DNA of 64,000 nucleotides from Ricinus communis (lineage: Eukaryota > Streptophyta > Magnoliopsida > Malpighiales > Euphorbiaceae): NCBI RefSeq assembly GCF_019578655.1, contig NC_063263.1, positions 6,520,001 through 6,584,000 of the forward strand. The letters run 5' to 3'. A program made the translations under genes and the position numbers. Of this stretch, positions 52,604-63,999 are shown piece after piece. Numbering within the stretch: position 1 is the first letter of the stretch; each line of letters begins with the position of its first letter. The notes beneath the pieces are model-generated. The model was not told where the DNA came from and ran no database searches. It saw nothing but the letters and a program-made list of their open reading frames with translations.

Positions 52604-54100
52604 ATTATAATATCTCTTTTGATATCATTTTTTTATTAGCAAAATAGAAAAGATATGAAAAGATAATGTATAAATAAATTTTTTTCTAAAGAATAGTATA
52701 AATGAAATAAATAGAAGAAAAGACATATAGATTAAGTTTTGTGGGCTTACTATACTCTTTGTTCCTCTGTAGAAATCATTTAGATACATCAATTTGTCTA
52801 AACTATAACTTATAAATACATTTTTGTTTTATTGGTAATACCTGGAAAATTAAAATTGAAACTAGTTTAAAATTAAAAAAATTTAATATTAAATTTTAAT
52901 TAATTTAATAATTTAAATAGAATCTAAATCTAATTTTGTTATATTAAATTTAGGTCATTTAATATTATTGTTACTTTCAAACGTAAAAATAGAGTTTTAA
53001 GAGAAAGAGTAAATAATAATGAGTCACATGACACATAAGCAAGAATAAATGGCTACATGTCCAACAAAGTAAAAATGTGTCTATAAATTATAATTTGGAC
53101 AATTTGAAATTTTAAATAGCTTTTATAGAAAAATAAGAGGTAAAATGACTAATTATATCAAATATTAAAGGCCGCGAATATATTAAGCCAATTTTATAAA
53201 AAAAAAGATGGAAAAGGAAATTTCTTTAGAAAAAAAAGAGAAAAAATAAGGAACTCTTTCATAAATGTCAGAGAAATATAAAATAATTATTATCCACAAA
53301 AATTTCTCATAATATAAATATACAGAAATAAAATTTTATTTAAAAAATTACCCTAAAACCTAATTTTATCTACAAAAATAACTAATTTGGTTTTTCCATA
53401 TGAAAAGATATATGTTAGATATATTTTGAAGGAAAAGTATAAATGTTCAATATGCTTTTGACTGATAATAAATTTAAAATACATTAATTTTTATGAAACA
53501 TTGTTGTATTTTGTTTGATTTTGTGGTATGAATGATGAATAAATAAATAAATAATATAAAAAATATTTTTTAATTTAAAGATTTGGAGGCCTATTGAAAA
53601 TATCATATCCAAAAAATTAAATGAATTGCTACAAGATAAAAAAAAGTATATATTAAGTAAATATTGAAGAAAAAAAATATTCGGTATATATTTTAATGTA
53701 AATAATAATAAAAGGTATATATTTAATTAGAAATTGTATACATTAGATATCTGAATATTTTCTAAATGAAATAAAATGTAAACCCATAAAAAATTGAACA
53801 ACAAAAAGTATATATTTGCAAATAATAACATATTTTAAGTTTATAAAACTTTTTAAAATGAAACAAAATTCAATTCAAATGTTCAACATTGAATATTACA
53901 TGTTTATTAAAATATGATATATATTAAGTATCTATAAAGTATCTGAAATTAATTTTAGAAAAATAGAAAAGATGGAAAAATGAAGAATGGTAATTTTAAA
54001 ACAGCAGGCGATATTTAAAAAAAATAAAATAATAAAAGATATTTTTATAATATTTCAAGAAATAGATAAATGGTAAATTTCTTAAAAAATAGTGTCATTT
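52604..54100. other. AT-rich intergenic DNA
   Basis: No coding content recognised. It ends in the promoter of the next gene. Confidence 0.6.
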
Positions 54101-54112
54101 GTATACGGTAAA

Positions 54113-54240
54113 GGCCCATTAAGAAGGGAGTAAAGCCCAAGCTAAAAGGGCGAAGTGAAGAAACCTAAATAGCCCATGAAGCATTAAATTTTTAAACGAC
54201 GTCGTATTCTGTGAGTATAACGTCGTCGTGTAGAAGATCT
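54113..54240 (+). promoter_or_regulatory. Promoter of the putative CIA30 gene: three site II motifs
   Basis: GGCCCA at 54113-54118 and AGCCCA at 54134-54139 and 54171-54176 are site II elements (TGGGCC/T on the other strand). GACGTC at 54198-54203 and ACGTCGTCG at about 54220 follow. Clustered site II motifs are well known upstream of plant nuclear genes for mitochondrial respiratory-chain and ribosomal proteins. The transcript probably starts near 54240. Confidence 0.6.
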
Positions 54241-54352
54241 TAAATCAGCAAAGGCACACTGCTGATTCGTCTCTTCCAGAACAGACTTCTTCAGCTACCA
54301 TTATTTCAGTACGGTGAACGGACGGTACGACAGTGACTGACAGTGTAGTCGA

Positions 54353-55394
54353 GTAAGTTTTCTATCTTTCTTTAAAAAGCTTTTACTTCCCGGATAAAAG
54401 CTCAATTCGGCCCCTAAAGTTAGCTCAATTTAGCCCCAACTGGAATTCCTAACAAAAGAATCCAAACCCTTGTGAATCTAAAGCTCTATAATGCATATCT
54501 CTCGCCGATAAAGAAAAGCGGAAAAAAGAAGAAGAAGAAGAAGCTCTATATCTCTCCCTTTCTCCCTATCAATAAACCAATACTTGGAAGGAGATTCCTC
54601 GTCGCTGCCATTACCAGCATCACCACGGTTACCACTACTCATTCACAGTTGTATCGCTTTCCGTTCCTGTTTTATGCTCCTAAACATCATTTTCAGTTTT
54701 GCAAAATTATAGTCAGGTAATTGGTTTTTGGTTTAAGTCGTCATCTGAGGTTGAGTGTGCCTTTTAAGGTTAGAGTTTAGGTTCGGATGGCGTTAAAGAG
54801 GGAGGAGAAAAGCTTTAAGATTCTTTTTAATTACTTTGCTTACTTTGCTTAGTTTTCTTTGTTGTTAGAAGCTCGTTATCAATTTAAACGACATAACTAA
54901 TATTTGTATCGTTTGGTAAATTCAAATTTATTGCTCTCATGAAACACCATTTTTGAATTCTCTTTCCAGAATATATAAAGAAAAAACCAACCCCTTTGTA
55001 ATATATCATGAATTGAGCTACAAGTTTAGGGGCCAAATTGAGCTTTTATCCTTTATCTTTCTCTAACTGGAGGTTTTATAAGTAAAACTTAAGACTTTTT
55101 ATTTTAAAAATCACTTATCAGAGAAAAAAAAGAATCAGGTACTATAAGTATTCTTCAACTGGATTCATTCTTTTTCTTTATATATCAATAATAGCTTGGT
55201 TCTTTGATCTTTTATGGGCATTTTGAGGCACGAATTTTTGTTGTAAAGAAGGATTATAATTAGAGCTAGTTTGTACTATGCTGAAATTATTGAATTAGAT
55301 TAAGTTTTGAGTAACTTAATACAAAGTTTTTGACTTTTAAGTCAAAATGCTAGCCGCCCTTTCGAGTTAATGAAATGAGTTTTTGGTATTTTAG
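54353..55394 (+). other. Predicted 5' UTR intron of the putative CIA30 gene
   Basis: A strong donor GTAAGT at 54353 and an acceptor ending TTTTAG at 55394 bound a 1.04-kb intron, followed by a short leader and the ATG at 55418. A MITE fills much of the intron. Inferred from splice-site quality only. Confidence 0.5.
54392..55051. mobile_element. MITE-like element with about 39-bp terminal inverted repeats
   Basis: Left end GGATAAAAGCTCAATTCGGC continues to 54429; the right end (55013-55051), reverse-complemented, reads GGATAAAAGCTCAATTTGGC and continues in the same way. Total 660 bp, no coding capacity (an 82-codon frame inside is Lys-rich and accidental). The 9-mer TATCTTTCT occurs near both ends (54363-54371 and about 55054-55062) and might be a 9-bp target duplication of Mutator type, but on the left it is 20 bp away from the repeat, so the superfamily is open. 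Confidence 0.75.
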
Positions 55395-55417
55395 AGGAAG
55401 ATTGAGTTGGAATAGTA

Positions 55418-55469
55418 ATGTCAAGATTTAGAGCAATTTGGCAAGCTTCTCTGAATGCAACAAAGAAAG
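55418..55469 (+). CDS. CIA30: First coding exon of a probable complex I intermediate-associated protein 30 (CIA30) gene
   Basis: The ATG at 55418 opens MSRFRAIWQASLNATKK, followed by a donor GTATTC at 55470 in phase 1. This start resembles, from memory, the N-terminus of plant CIA30-type proteins, needed for assembly of mitochondrial respiratory complex I. Support comes from the site II promoter and a clean 5' UTR intron. The rest of the gene is not seen: downstream come a gypsy element and, nested in it, a Copia element reaching the window end. Either the first coding intron exceeds 8.5 kb or the gene is truncated. The family call rests on 17 residues and is tentative. Confidence 0.42.
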
Positions 55470-56590
55470 GTATTCTCCGGTTACCATTTTTAATATGTAT
55501 GTATACACATTACAAATACATTTGCTTTTGCTACTAAACATGTGGGTTTTTCTTCTAGGAAATCTATTGGGGTCCCTTTTTCTTTTTGCATCTTGTACAT
55601 GTTAAAATGTTGAGCATTGCAATTTACATCTCAAGTTCTTGATGGATGTGTCTTTTAATGATGTCTCAATTTCACGAGAGATGCTCCTAGAGTAGCAAAA
55701 CATGAATCTTTTTCTGCTATGATGAAAGTTCAGTTGTTACTAGTTGAAGACTCCTAATAAAAATCTGTAAGCGATCTTGTGATATTTTTTTTTCTTCACT
55801 AGTATGGAAAAAGTATAACAGAAGGTGATTGGATTGCTCATGTTTCATGAAGGGACTGGATTCTCATGAGTTTGTGAGGGAAATATAGATTGGAGTACAA
55901 GATGTGCTTTAAAATTTTACCTATTGCAACTAATTACTGATTCCAATTGCTTTAGTGGCCAAGTTCAACCAACCCATCATAGTTATCATTGTTTTGAGCT
56001 CCAATCTAGTTTCATTGAGTGCCGTCTAATTTACTAGTTGTGGAGCAAAGGTGAAGAAAGATGCAACTTCAAAGTTTTGGCTTATCAACATATGAGTGAT
56101 AATCCTGCAAATACAACTTCTTTATTGCTGATTTTAGCTTTAGTCTGCCCTAGGGCAGAATAGAGGTGAAGGAAAATGTAGTTTAACCTATCAGATGATC
56201 AACGATCTACGAGTTATTTATGAGTAGTTGATGCAGGAGATGTACTATTCAGTTTTCTTTATCATGGTTTTACTATTCTAAATAAATTTGGTTCAAGTAC
56301 TTTCTTAGTTTCCTTATTTTATGTTTTTAAGCTTCTTTCATTTAATGTTGTTTGGTTACTTTTGTTTGATTTTCCTTCATTTAATATTTAGGCATGTTAC
56401 TTCCATCAAATCCTTTATCATAGCTAGTATTAAAAGAATTAGGTAATCTATTACTGCATTTTTTATTCTGAATTTTAACAAAGAAGTTTTATCTAAACCA
56501 ATTATCTTTTCTCTGTGTCCAACCAATTCAATCTTAATCTAGCCTAATTGTTGAGAACTAATTGCCCACTAATTCCTTCAAGTGCATCAA
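55470..56590 (+). other. Presumed intron DNA and 5' LTR of the gypsy element
   Basis: No conserved coding sequence. The right part (perhaps from about 56100) should be the 5' LTR of the gypsy element, since the primer-binding site follows at 56592, but no second LTR lies in the window to define its start. Confidence 0.4.
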
Positions 56591-56638
56591 GTGGTATGAG
56601 AGCAAACGATCCTATATTCATTTTTAGCTAGTAAACCA

Positions 56639-57604
56639 TGTTTGGCCGAGGCAGAGGCAACCAACCCCAACTAATTTAGATGGCTAAGATGGGGAGAATG
56701 TTTGAGGATTTGACCTGGCTATACCAGTCTTGCATCGTCAAGAACCAGTGGTAGCCCAAATAGAGAATCTGGAAGGTGACCACAACACCCTTAGGATTTT
56801 AAGGATCTTGAGGTTGAAGATGAAGTTGAAGGTGAAAAACCCTTTCCGTGAAACTAGACTCGTAATTCGAGTGGCACGAGGTAGACTGGAAGAGAGGCTG
56901 CTACACACCCATGGTGGAGGGGTCAAAGTTGAAGTGGCAGATTTTCATGGAAAGTCTCATACTGAGGATTATTTAGATTGGAAATCCAATTCGGAGAATT
57001 ACTTTGAATGGAAGCCCATGGCAGAAAATCAAAAGGTGCTTTTTGTGTAGCTTAAATTGAAAGGTACTACACTTCAATGGTAGAAGAGCATTGAAGAGTG
57101 ACGCACCTAACAAGGCAAGCCAAAGTGAGCACTTGGGAGCATATGAAAACTAAGCTTTGAAAGCAATTTTTGCCAGTTGATTATAGAATGGAATTGTATG
57201 AGAGGTTCCATTGTCTGAAGCAAAACATGTCAGTTGAGGATTATACAACGTATTTCAATAATTTCAGCTCGAGTTGGATTATCTGAAAGCAACGAACAAT
57301 TTGCTTCTTGATATCTTGCCGGTTTGAATCATTCTAATAAAATACTGAAGATGCTTGTCAATATGCCTTAGCTGCTAAAAAGCAAGTTTCTTGCTACGGT
57401 GCTATGAAGCCTTTTTATGGCACCAACCGGCAAAGAAATTCTAGAATTGGATGTGGTTATCTTACAACATCTAAAGGAGATAGCAATTCTCAAGTTTGTG
57501 TTTTACTTGTGGCAAGAAGGGACACTTCTTTTGCTTGTTCACAATGGAGGGTGAACTTAGTAGAAGTCAAAGAGTTAGAATCAAAATATGATGACTATGA
57601 TTAA
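56639..57604 (+). pseudogene. Gypsy gag remnant
   Basis: Starts MFGRGRGNQPQ, then fragments in three frames. SNEQFASRYLAGLN (about 57286-57326) matches the retrotransposon gag domain, and a degenerate zinc knuckle CFTCGKKGH begins at 57499. Confidence 0.75.
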
Positions 57605-57609
57605 AAAGT

Positions 57610-58183
57610 AGGGGAAGTTGATGTCCATCCAGCAAAAGGTGAGTCGTTAGTGGTGTGCAAAGTGATATTAACTACACTTAGTAATGAAGAGGAAGATAGG
57701 CATAACATTTTCCATAGATGTGTTATTTGTTGAGGAAAAGTATGTAAACTTGTCATCGATGTAGAAAGCATGGAAAATACCATGTCAAAGGAGGCTGTAG
57801 ACAAGTTGAAGCTTCGTACAAATAAACACCTTCATCCTTGAAAAATTGGGTGGTTAAAGAAAGGGCACGAAATGCTGATAGCTTCTTAATGTTTGGTCAA
57901 ATTCACTAAAGTAAGTAACTTGGAAGATGAGGCTTTATGTGACATTCTCCTAATAGATGTTGGACATATTCTTGTTGGTAGGCCTTGGTTATTTGATCAT
58001 GACATGGATCATAAGACAAAGCCTAATACTTATTCTTTCTTCAAAGATAATAAGAAATACACTTGGTGTCCGCTTAAGAAAGAAGAGAAGAATTTGGCAT
58101 TTAGGAGTCCTCCAATCAGTAAATTGGAAAAATCACTGGGAATTTGTCTGCTGAAAGGTTTGAAGTTGAAAGTGGTGAAATGA
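57610..58183 (+). pseudogene. Gypsy protease-region remnant
   Basis: Fragments of the aspartic protease region. The downstream part (57893-58183) reads DEALCDILLIDVGHILVGRP and is the usual stretch before the reverse transcriptase; the catalytic motif itself (normally DSGA or DTGA) appears as IDVES around 57759 and is degenerate. Confidence 0.65.
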
Positions 58184-58229
58184 GGGCAAAGTACGCGCTA
58201 ATCATAATTGTCAGAAAGTGAGAAAAATG

Positions 58230-59100
58230 GGGTATCGCCTAAATATTCCACTCAAGTACAATAACTACTGGATGAATACAAGCATTTGATCAACAAGGAT
58301 TCACCGAGAAGTTTATCACCTCTAGGGATAATCAACATGCCATTTATTTTGTTCCAAGAGTTTCTTTACCAAATTCGCTAGCATATAGAATGTTCCCATG
58401 TAGGGAGCCGAGATTCAAAGACAAGTTGAGTTGTTGAAAATAGGTTTTATGTGTGAAAGTAAAAATCCTTGCGCTTTCCCAGCTTTATTAGCTCCAAAGC
58501 AAGATTGTTCATGGAGAATGTGTATGAATAGTCATGCCATTTACAAGATAACAATCAAGTATTATTTCCCTATTCCTTGTTTGGAAGAGATGCTTGATAA
58601 ATAGTAGGTTCCATGATGTTTTCCAAGATTGATTTGAATGGCAGATATCATCAAATTGGAATGAGGAGTAAAGATGAATGGAATACTACTTTTAAAACAC
58701 TAGATGGATTATTTGGATGGTTGGTGCTGCCGTTCGGGTTTTATTAATGCGCGAAGTACTATCATGTGAGTTATCACATAGGTACTCGAGCCTTTTGTTG
58801 AACTCTTTTGTTGTGGTTTACTTTGATGACATTTTAATGTATAGTGCCACTAAGGAGGATTTTAAACATTTGCAACAAATTCTGGAAGTACTTCAGCAAG
58901 AGCAGATTTGTATAAACTTAACCAAGTGCAATTTTATGCAATCAGAAGTGGTATTATGCGGCTTCATTGTATCAGGAGAAGGTTTTGAACCAGATTCAAA
59001 GAAAGTTTGTGCGCTTATCCATTGGCCAACACTTCAGTCTATTAAAGAAGCACATAGCTTTCATGGTCTAACATCTTTTTATAGGAGGTTCATTTGAAAT
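58230..59100 (+). pseudogene. Gypsy reverse transcriptase remnant
   Basis: Conserved blocks in order: [14 protein letters not shown] (about 58485), [13 protein letters not shown] (58618-58656), LVLPFGFINAR (about 58722), VVYFDDILMYS with YFDD at 58819-58830, and FHGLTSFYRRFI at the end. The order LPFG-FDD-SFYRRF identifies Ty3/gypsy. Frameshifts occur near 58600 and 58740. Confidence 0.88.
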
Positions 59101-59545
59101 TTCAGTTATGTTATGAGTCCTACAATTGAAACTTTGAAAAAGGTAAAATTTGAGTGGTCACAATTTGCACAAAGAGCCTTTGATTAAGTGAAAGCTTTGA
59201 TGAAAAAGCCCTAGTTCTTAGCCAAGATGGAAGGCCTTTAGAGTTTTCAATGAAAAATTGTATGATTCATGTATTCTACCTATGACTTGAATTCTATGCA
59301 TTTGTAAGGGCTACTCGTCACTGGCAATATTATTTGGCTTACCTTGAGTTTGTGGTTTATTTTGATCATCAAGCATCGAGATATTTGCATTCCTAGAAGA
59401 AGCTTAGTGATTGCCGTGCAAAGTGGAATTCTTTCATTAATGAATTTAATTTCTCATTGGAATAGAAATTTTAAAAATCCAATATTGCAATCGATGCTTA
59501 AAGTAGGCCTTTTCTGCTTTGATTGTTATGAGCACTCAAGTTTTA
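59101..59545 (+). pseudogene. Gypsy RNase H remnant, cut by Copia-2
   Basis: In broken frames one reads FYAFVRATRHWQYYL (about 59290), then FDHQASRYLHS and CRAKWNSFINEF: the RNase H domain of gypsy. The sequence is interrupted at 59545 by the Copia-2 LTR. Confidence 0.75.
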
Positions 59546-59783
59546 TGTTTTGAGGAATTAAAAATCAATATAATTCTATAGAATTTTATAGAGAAAGGAA
59601 AAAAGAGAAATATTCTCTTATTTTTTTCATATATCAAACATAGAAAAAACACAACTTATATAGACTAGCTAAAGGATAGAAAAAATCTTAGATAGGAACT
59701 AATTTATCTTATCCCTAAACCTTAGAATGTTTATCCATATCTCTAACAAACAAAAACTAATCAGTTATTCTAACTTATCAACA
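59546..59783 (-). repeat. 3' LTR of Copia-2
   Basis: 238 bp; on the minus strand it begins TGTTGATAAGTTAG and ends CCTCAAAACA. Confidence 0.85.
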
Positions 59784-59790
59784 CTCCCCC

Positions 59791-60285
59791 TCAAGTTGGA
59801 GCAAATATATCTGTCATGCCCAACTTGCTAACTTGAAATTCAAATTGCTGTCTAAACAACCCTTTAGTTAAAATATCTGCCACCTGCTGTGTAGTTGGTA
59901 CAAATGGAGTACAGATAATTCCTTCTTCAAGTTTTTCTTTTATGAAGTGCCTGTCAATTTCAACATGTTTTGTCCTGTCATGTAAAACAGGATTATGAGC
60001 AATACTGATAGCTGCCTTGTTGTCACAATACAACTTCATAGGTAAACTCACAGATCTTTTAAGCTCTTGTAGAACCGTTTTTAGCCAAAGAATCTCACAC
60101 ACTCCCTGTCCCATTGATTTGAATTCTGCCTCAGCACTACTTCTAGCAATTACATTCTGTTTTTTACTTCTCCATGTGACTAAATTACCCCAAATAAATG
60201 TGCAATATCCAGAAGTTGACCTTCTATCAGTGATTGAACCTGCCCAATCAGCATTCGTGTACACCTCAACTCTTTTTTTTTTCAT
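59791..60285 (-). pseudogene. Copia-2 RNase H domain
   Basis: 164 codons: VYTNADWAGSITDRRSTSGY, VTWRSKKQNVIARSSAEAEF, LYCDNKAAISIAHNPVLHDR, VEIDRHFIKEKLEEG, VADILTKGL. The catalytic acidic residues are present. It lies in a different frame from the reverse transcriptase; the shift is in an A-rich stretch at about 60266-60285. Alone the domain looks intact. Confidence 0.9.
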
Positions 60286-61276
60286 TTTTCTTGAAAAAAA
60301 GTCCTTGTCCTGGTGTACTTTTCAAATAACGAAGAATTCGATATGCAGCTTCAAGATGTTCTTCATATGGAGAATGCATAAACTGACTTACCAAGCTTAT
60401 AGTGAAAGCAATGTCTGGACGAGTATGTGATAAGTAAATCAGTTTTCCAACCAACCTCTGATATCTTCCTGTGTCTACTGGAACACCATTCTTTACCTCC
60501 CCAAGTGTAGAATTAGCTTCAATTGGAGTTTCAGAAGGTTTACAACCACTCATTCCAATTTCTTTCAAGAGATCTAGAATATACTTCCGTTGTGAGACAA
60601 CAATGCCTTTTTTTGACCTTGCTACTTCCATTCCAAGAAAGTATCTTAGCTGGCCTAAATCTTTCATTTCAAACTCCTTGGCTAGGTTTTGTTTCAATCT
60701 GCTTATTTCAATTATATCATCTCCAGTCAAAATTATATCATCTACATAGACAATTAAAACAGAAATTTTGTCTTCAATAGAACTCTTTATGAAAAGAGTA
60801 TGATCGGATTGACTTTGATTATAACCTTGACCTTTAACAAACTTTGTGAACCTCTTGAACCATACTTTAGGAGATTGCTTAAGGCCATATAAAGATTGCT
60901 TTAGCTTACATACCTTGGTTCCAAATTTCTGAGCAAAACCAAGTGGAGGTTCCATGTATACTTCCTCCTCTAAGTCACCATTCAAAAAGGCATTCTTCAC
61001 ATCTAGATGATTCAAAGACCAATCTAGATTAGCTGCAACAAACAAGAACACTCGAATAGTATTGAGTTTCGCCACAGGAGAAAAAGTTTGATAGTAGTCC
61101 ACTCCATATGTTTGAGTAAATCTTTTGGCTACTAGACGAGCTTTATATCTTTCCAAGGATCCATCTGAATTGTACTTCACAGTAAACACCCATTTACATC
61201 CGACAAATGTCTTTTCATCTGGCAGATCCACTTCTTCCCAAGTAGCATTCTTCTCCAAGGCTCTCATCTCCTCCAA
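60266..61276 (-). pseudogene. Copia-2 reverse transcriptase
   Basis: 336 codons without a stop: GCKWVFTVKYNSDGSLERYK, RLVAKRFTQTYGVDYYQTFS, LNHLDVKNAFLNGDLEEEVY, KLKQSLYGLKQSPKVWFKRF, VLIVYVDDIILTGDD with YVDD at 60737-60748, and LGQLRYFLGMEVARS. All core motifs are intact. The only defect is the frameshift at its end. Confidence 0.93.
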
Positions 61277-61279
61277 AAT

Positions 61280-61860
61280 AGCTTCTTTCCACTCAGGAAC
61301 ATTTAGAGCCTCCTAAACACTATTTGGAATAACCATACTAGACATATGTGAGATAAAAGCACAATATGGTGATGAAATATTTTTGTAAGATACAAAATTT
61401 GATAAAGGATGTTTAGTACAAGACCTGACACCTTTCCTAAGAGCAATAGGAAGATCAAGTTGACTAGATGAATTATTTGTAGGAAGTTTTGGAGACTTAC
61501 CATAAAACCATAAATTTCATGATCCAACCTATGATTAGATTTTTGATGGTGTTGTGGGATGGTAGCTCTTTTTTGTCCTTGATGCTCCTTTAAATATACA
61601 AGACCTTTAAACTTTTTCGCATAGATATCAGTTGTTTCAATATTTTGATTTTGAGATGACCTTATTAAAGGCTGTTCAGTATTTTCAATATTTAAATCAT
61701 TTCTTTCCACACTTTCTTTATTTTTCGACCCATTTTCTTTTGAAACATGATCAGACCCCCAAGAAATACCATTATTTGAAAAAAATTCAAAAGTTAAATC
61801 ATAATCAGAATTTAAATCAGAACCAGAATCAGTTGAGACATCTTCACTAGTGTTCTCCCC
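61280..61860 (-). pseudogene. Copia-2 linker between integrase and reverse transcriptase
   Basis: Low-complexity Asn/Ser-rich region typical of the C-terminal part of Copia integrases, with stops at 61858 and about 61303 and a frame change near 61500. HQKSNHRLDHEIYGF and the SSPYCAFISHM-type stretch at its end are recognisable. Confidence 0.65.
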
Positions 61861-62703
61861 CTAAAGATGAAATTTGTCAAAGTATGATTGTCCTTCAAAA
61901 AAAGTGACATCCATAGAAATAAACAATTTTTTCAAAACTGGATCAAAACAATTATAACCTTTTTGATTTGCAGGATAGCCTACAAAAATAAATTTATGTG
62001 CTTTTGGATCAAGTTTTGAACGTTTGGGATCATGATTATGGACAAAAGCCACACTTCCAAAATTTTTTAAAGAAATGTTGCTAGTTAGCCGAGTTATGGG
62101 AAAACATTCACCAAAAACTGTAATTGGTGTTTTAAAGTTCAAAATTCTTGTAGGCAATCTATTAATCAAATAAATTGTTGTTAACACTGCTTCTCCCCAA
62201 AGATACTTTGGAATTTTAGTTGTAAAACTAAGAGCTCTAACAACCTCTAGGATATGTTTATTTTTTCTCTCAGCCACCCCATTTTGCTGAGGCATGTTAC
62301 TACAAGAACTTTGGTGAATAATCCATTTTTCAGCAAAAAATTGTCCCAACACATTGTTAAAGAACTCCTTTCCATTATCACTTCGAAAAAATTTAATTTG
62401 AGTCTGAAATTGTGTTTGAACCATATTATAAAAAATTTTGAACACACTTTCAGCATCAGATTTCTCTTTTAAAAGAAAGACCCAAGAAACTCTAATATGA
62501 TCATCAATAAAAAGGATAAACTAGTGTTTTCCAGAAAATGTTGGCGCTCTAGAAGGACCCCAAACATTACTGTGAATCATGGTAAATGGCTTGGACTGTT
62601 TATAAGGTTGCGATTGGTAAACAGTTCGGTGATGTTTAGCTAATTCACAAAATTCATATCGGAAAAACAAAGTATTTTTATTAATGAATAACTTTGGGAA
62701 CAT
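61861..62703 (-). pseudogene. Copia-2 integrase with altered key residues
   Basis: The core reads HSNVWGPSRAPTFSGKH, an in-frame TAG (62521-62523), then FFRSDNGKEFF, PQQNGVAERKNKHILEVV and LWGEAVLTTIYLINRLP. The first catalytic Asp, usual in HSDVWGP, is Asn; the second Asp and the Glu are intact. Upstream, in the HHCC finger, the first Cys before EFCELAKHH is Tyr. The protein is dead. Confidence 0.88.
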
Positions 62704-62715
62704 ATACTTTAAATA

Positions 62716-63210
62716 TTAAAAATTTGGATGTCCTAGCCGATAATGCCATAACATAATCTTAGTGTCACTTGAAACAGAAATAGAATTGAAACAAGTTTGC
62801 AGGTCTTGCCTTCTAAAGGTTGACTCATCATTGAAGAAGTAGAGTCCACCATCCAATTTAGCACCCCCAATCATCTTCCCCGAGGTTAAATCCTGAAATT
62901 TACAATAGGACTTAAAAATCACTTGACAATTATGATCAAAGATTAACTTACTGACAGACAAAAGATTATATGACAAATGTGGAACATGTAAGATATTCTT
63001 AAGAACTAGAGAAGACGAAATAGGAATTGTTCCTTTCCCAGCAACAATGGCTAAGGAACCATCTGCAATTTTAACCTTTTGATTTCCTGCACAAGGTATA
63101 TAAGAGGATAAAATTTGTGAATTGCCAGACATGTGACCAGTAGCACCTGAATCTAATATCCAAGTGCTATGGGATTTGGAACAAGCTATGGTTGCAATGA
63201 AAAAATTATC
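62716..63210 (-). pseudogene. Copia-2 protease and pre-integrase region
   Basis: The active site STWILDSGATGHMSGN lies at about 63129-63176; the D-S-G-A motif is intact. Downstream come VLKNILHVPHLSYNLLSVSK and the pre-integrase block WHYRLGHPNF with the two His of the HHCC finger, followed by an in-frame stop at 62716-62718. Confidence 0.88.
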
Positions 63211-63265
63211 TGATTATGCAAAAGGAAGAGATTCAGAAGAAGACTGCTGCCCCGGATTAGTATTG

Positions 63266-63466
63266 CTAATCTCTCCCTAACTTGGTGTTATCGTTGCCTG
63301 TTTTTTTCTTCGGTTTCCCATGCAATTTCCAGCAAGTATCTCGAGTATGCCATGGTTTTCGACAATGATCACAGCAGGGTTTCTGCTTTCCCCCTGAGTC
63401 TCTACCTCGAGTTACAAGAGCAGATCCGTCAGCATCTATTTTTGGTTCATCATTTTTCAGCATCAT
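63266..63466 (-). pseudogene. Copia-2 gag zinc knuckle
   Basis: CDHCRKPWHTRDTCWKLHG gives a CX2CX4HX4C knuckle at about 63330-63390. The frame is separated from the upstream gag by a break at about 63463 and ends at a stop codon at about 63266. Confidence 0.85.
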
Positions 63467-63999
63467 TTTTCGTCGTGCTTATTCTCTACGCACTTCTGAA
63501 AAAATTTCTCTAATAGTTGTGGTAAAGGATTTTTTCCTAATATACGTCCACAAACCTCATCAAGATCTTTGTTTAAACCAACCAAGAAAACAAATACTCG
63601 TCCTCTTTCAATTTTCTTTTTGTACCGAGCACTGTCATTAGAATTCTCCAATTGTTCATCTTCAAACATGTCCAATTCCTGCCAAACAGCCATCCTATCA
63701 TTATAGTAAGCTGTTACCGCTCGATTACCTTGTTGCATTTTCCACATATAGGTATTTAATTCAAATAACTGCGAATGGTTGTCCAAATCTGAATAGGTTT
63801 CTCGAACTGCTTCCCAAACATCCCGAGCAGTTTGCAAAAACATGAATGGTTTTCCAATAATCGGATCCATTGAGTTAATCAACCAGGCAATAACCATTGA
63901 ATTTTCTGAGCGCCACTGCCTGTATTTCGAATCATCAGTTGCTGGTGGTTTTATCTCACCATTCAAGTATCCAAGTTTCCCTTTTCCATCAATCACCAA
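63463..63999 (-). pseudogene. Copia-2 gag N-terminal part, cut by the window edge
   Basis: 178 codons of Copia-type gag: YRQWRSENSMVIAWLINSMD, FLQTARDVWEAVRETYSD, VTAYYNDRMAVWQELD, ARYKKKIERGRVFVFLVGLN. The true start probably lies outside the window. Confidence 0.88.

Larger units (their letters stand above)
56592..59545 (+). mobile_element. Ty3/gypsy LTR retrotransposon, degenerate and interrupted
   Basis: A primer-binding site TGGTATGAGAGC (56592-56603) resembles the initiator tRNA-Met site. The order gag, zinc knuckle, protease, reverse transcriptase, RNase H is followed on the plus strand. Numerous stops and frameshifts break every domain. At 59545 it is cut by the Copia-2 element in opposite orientation; integrase and the 3' LTR must lie beyond the window. 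Confidence 0.88.

Noticed and set aside
54472..54720. 82-codon Lys-rich frame near 54.5 kb
   Set aside because: It lies within the MITE between the inverted repeats and inside a predicted intron.
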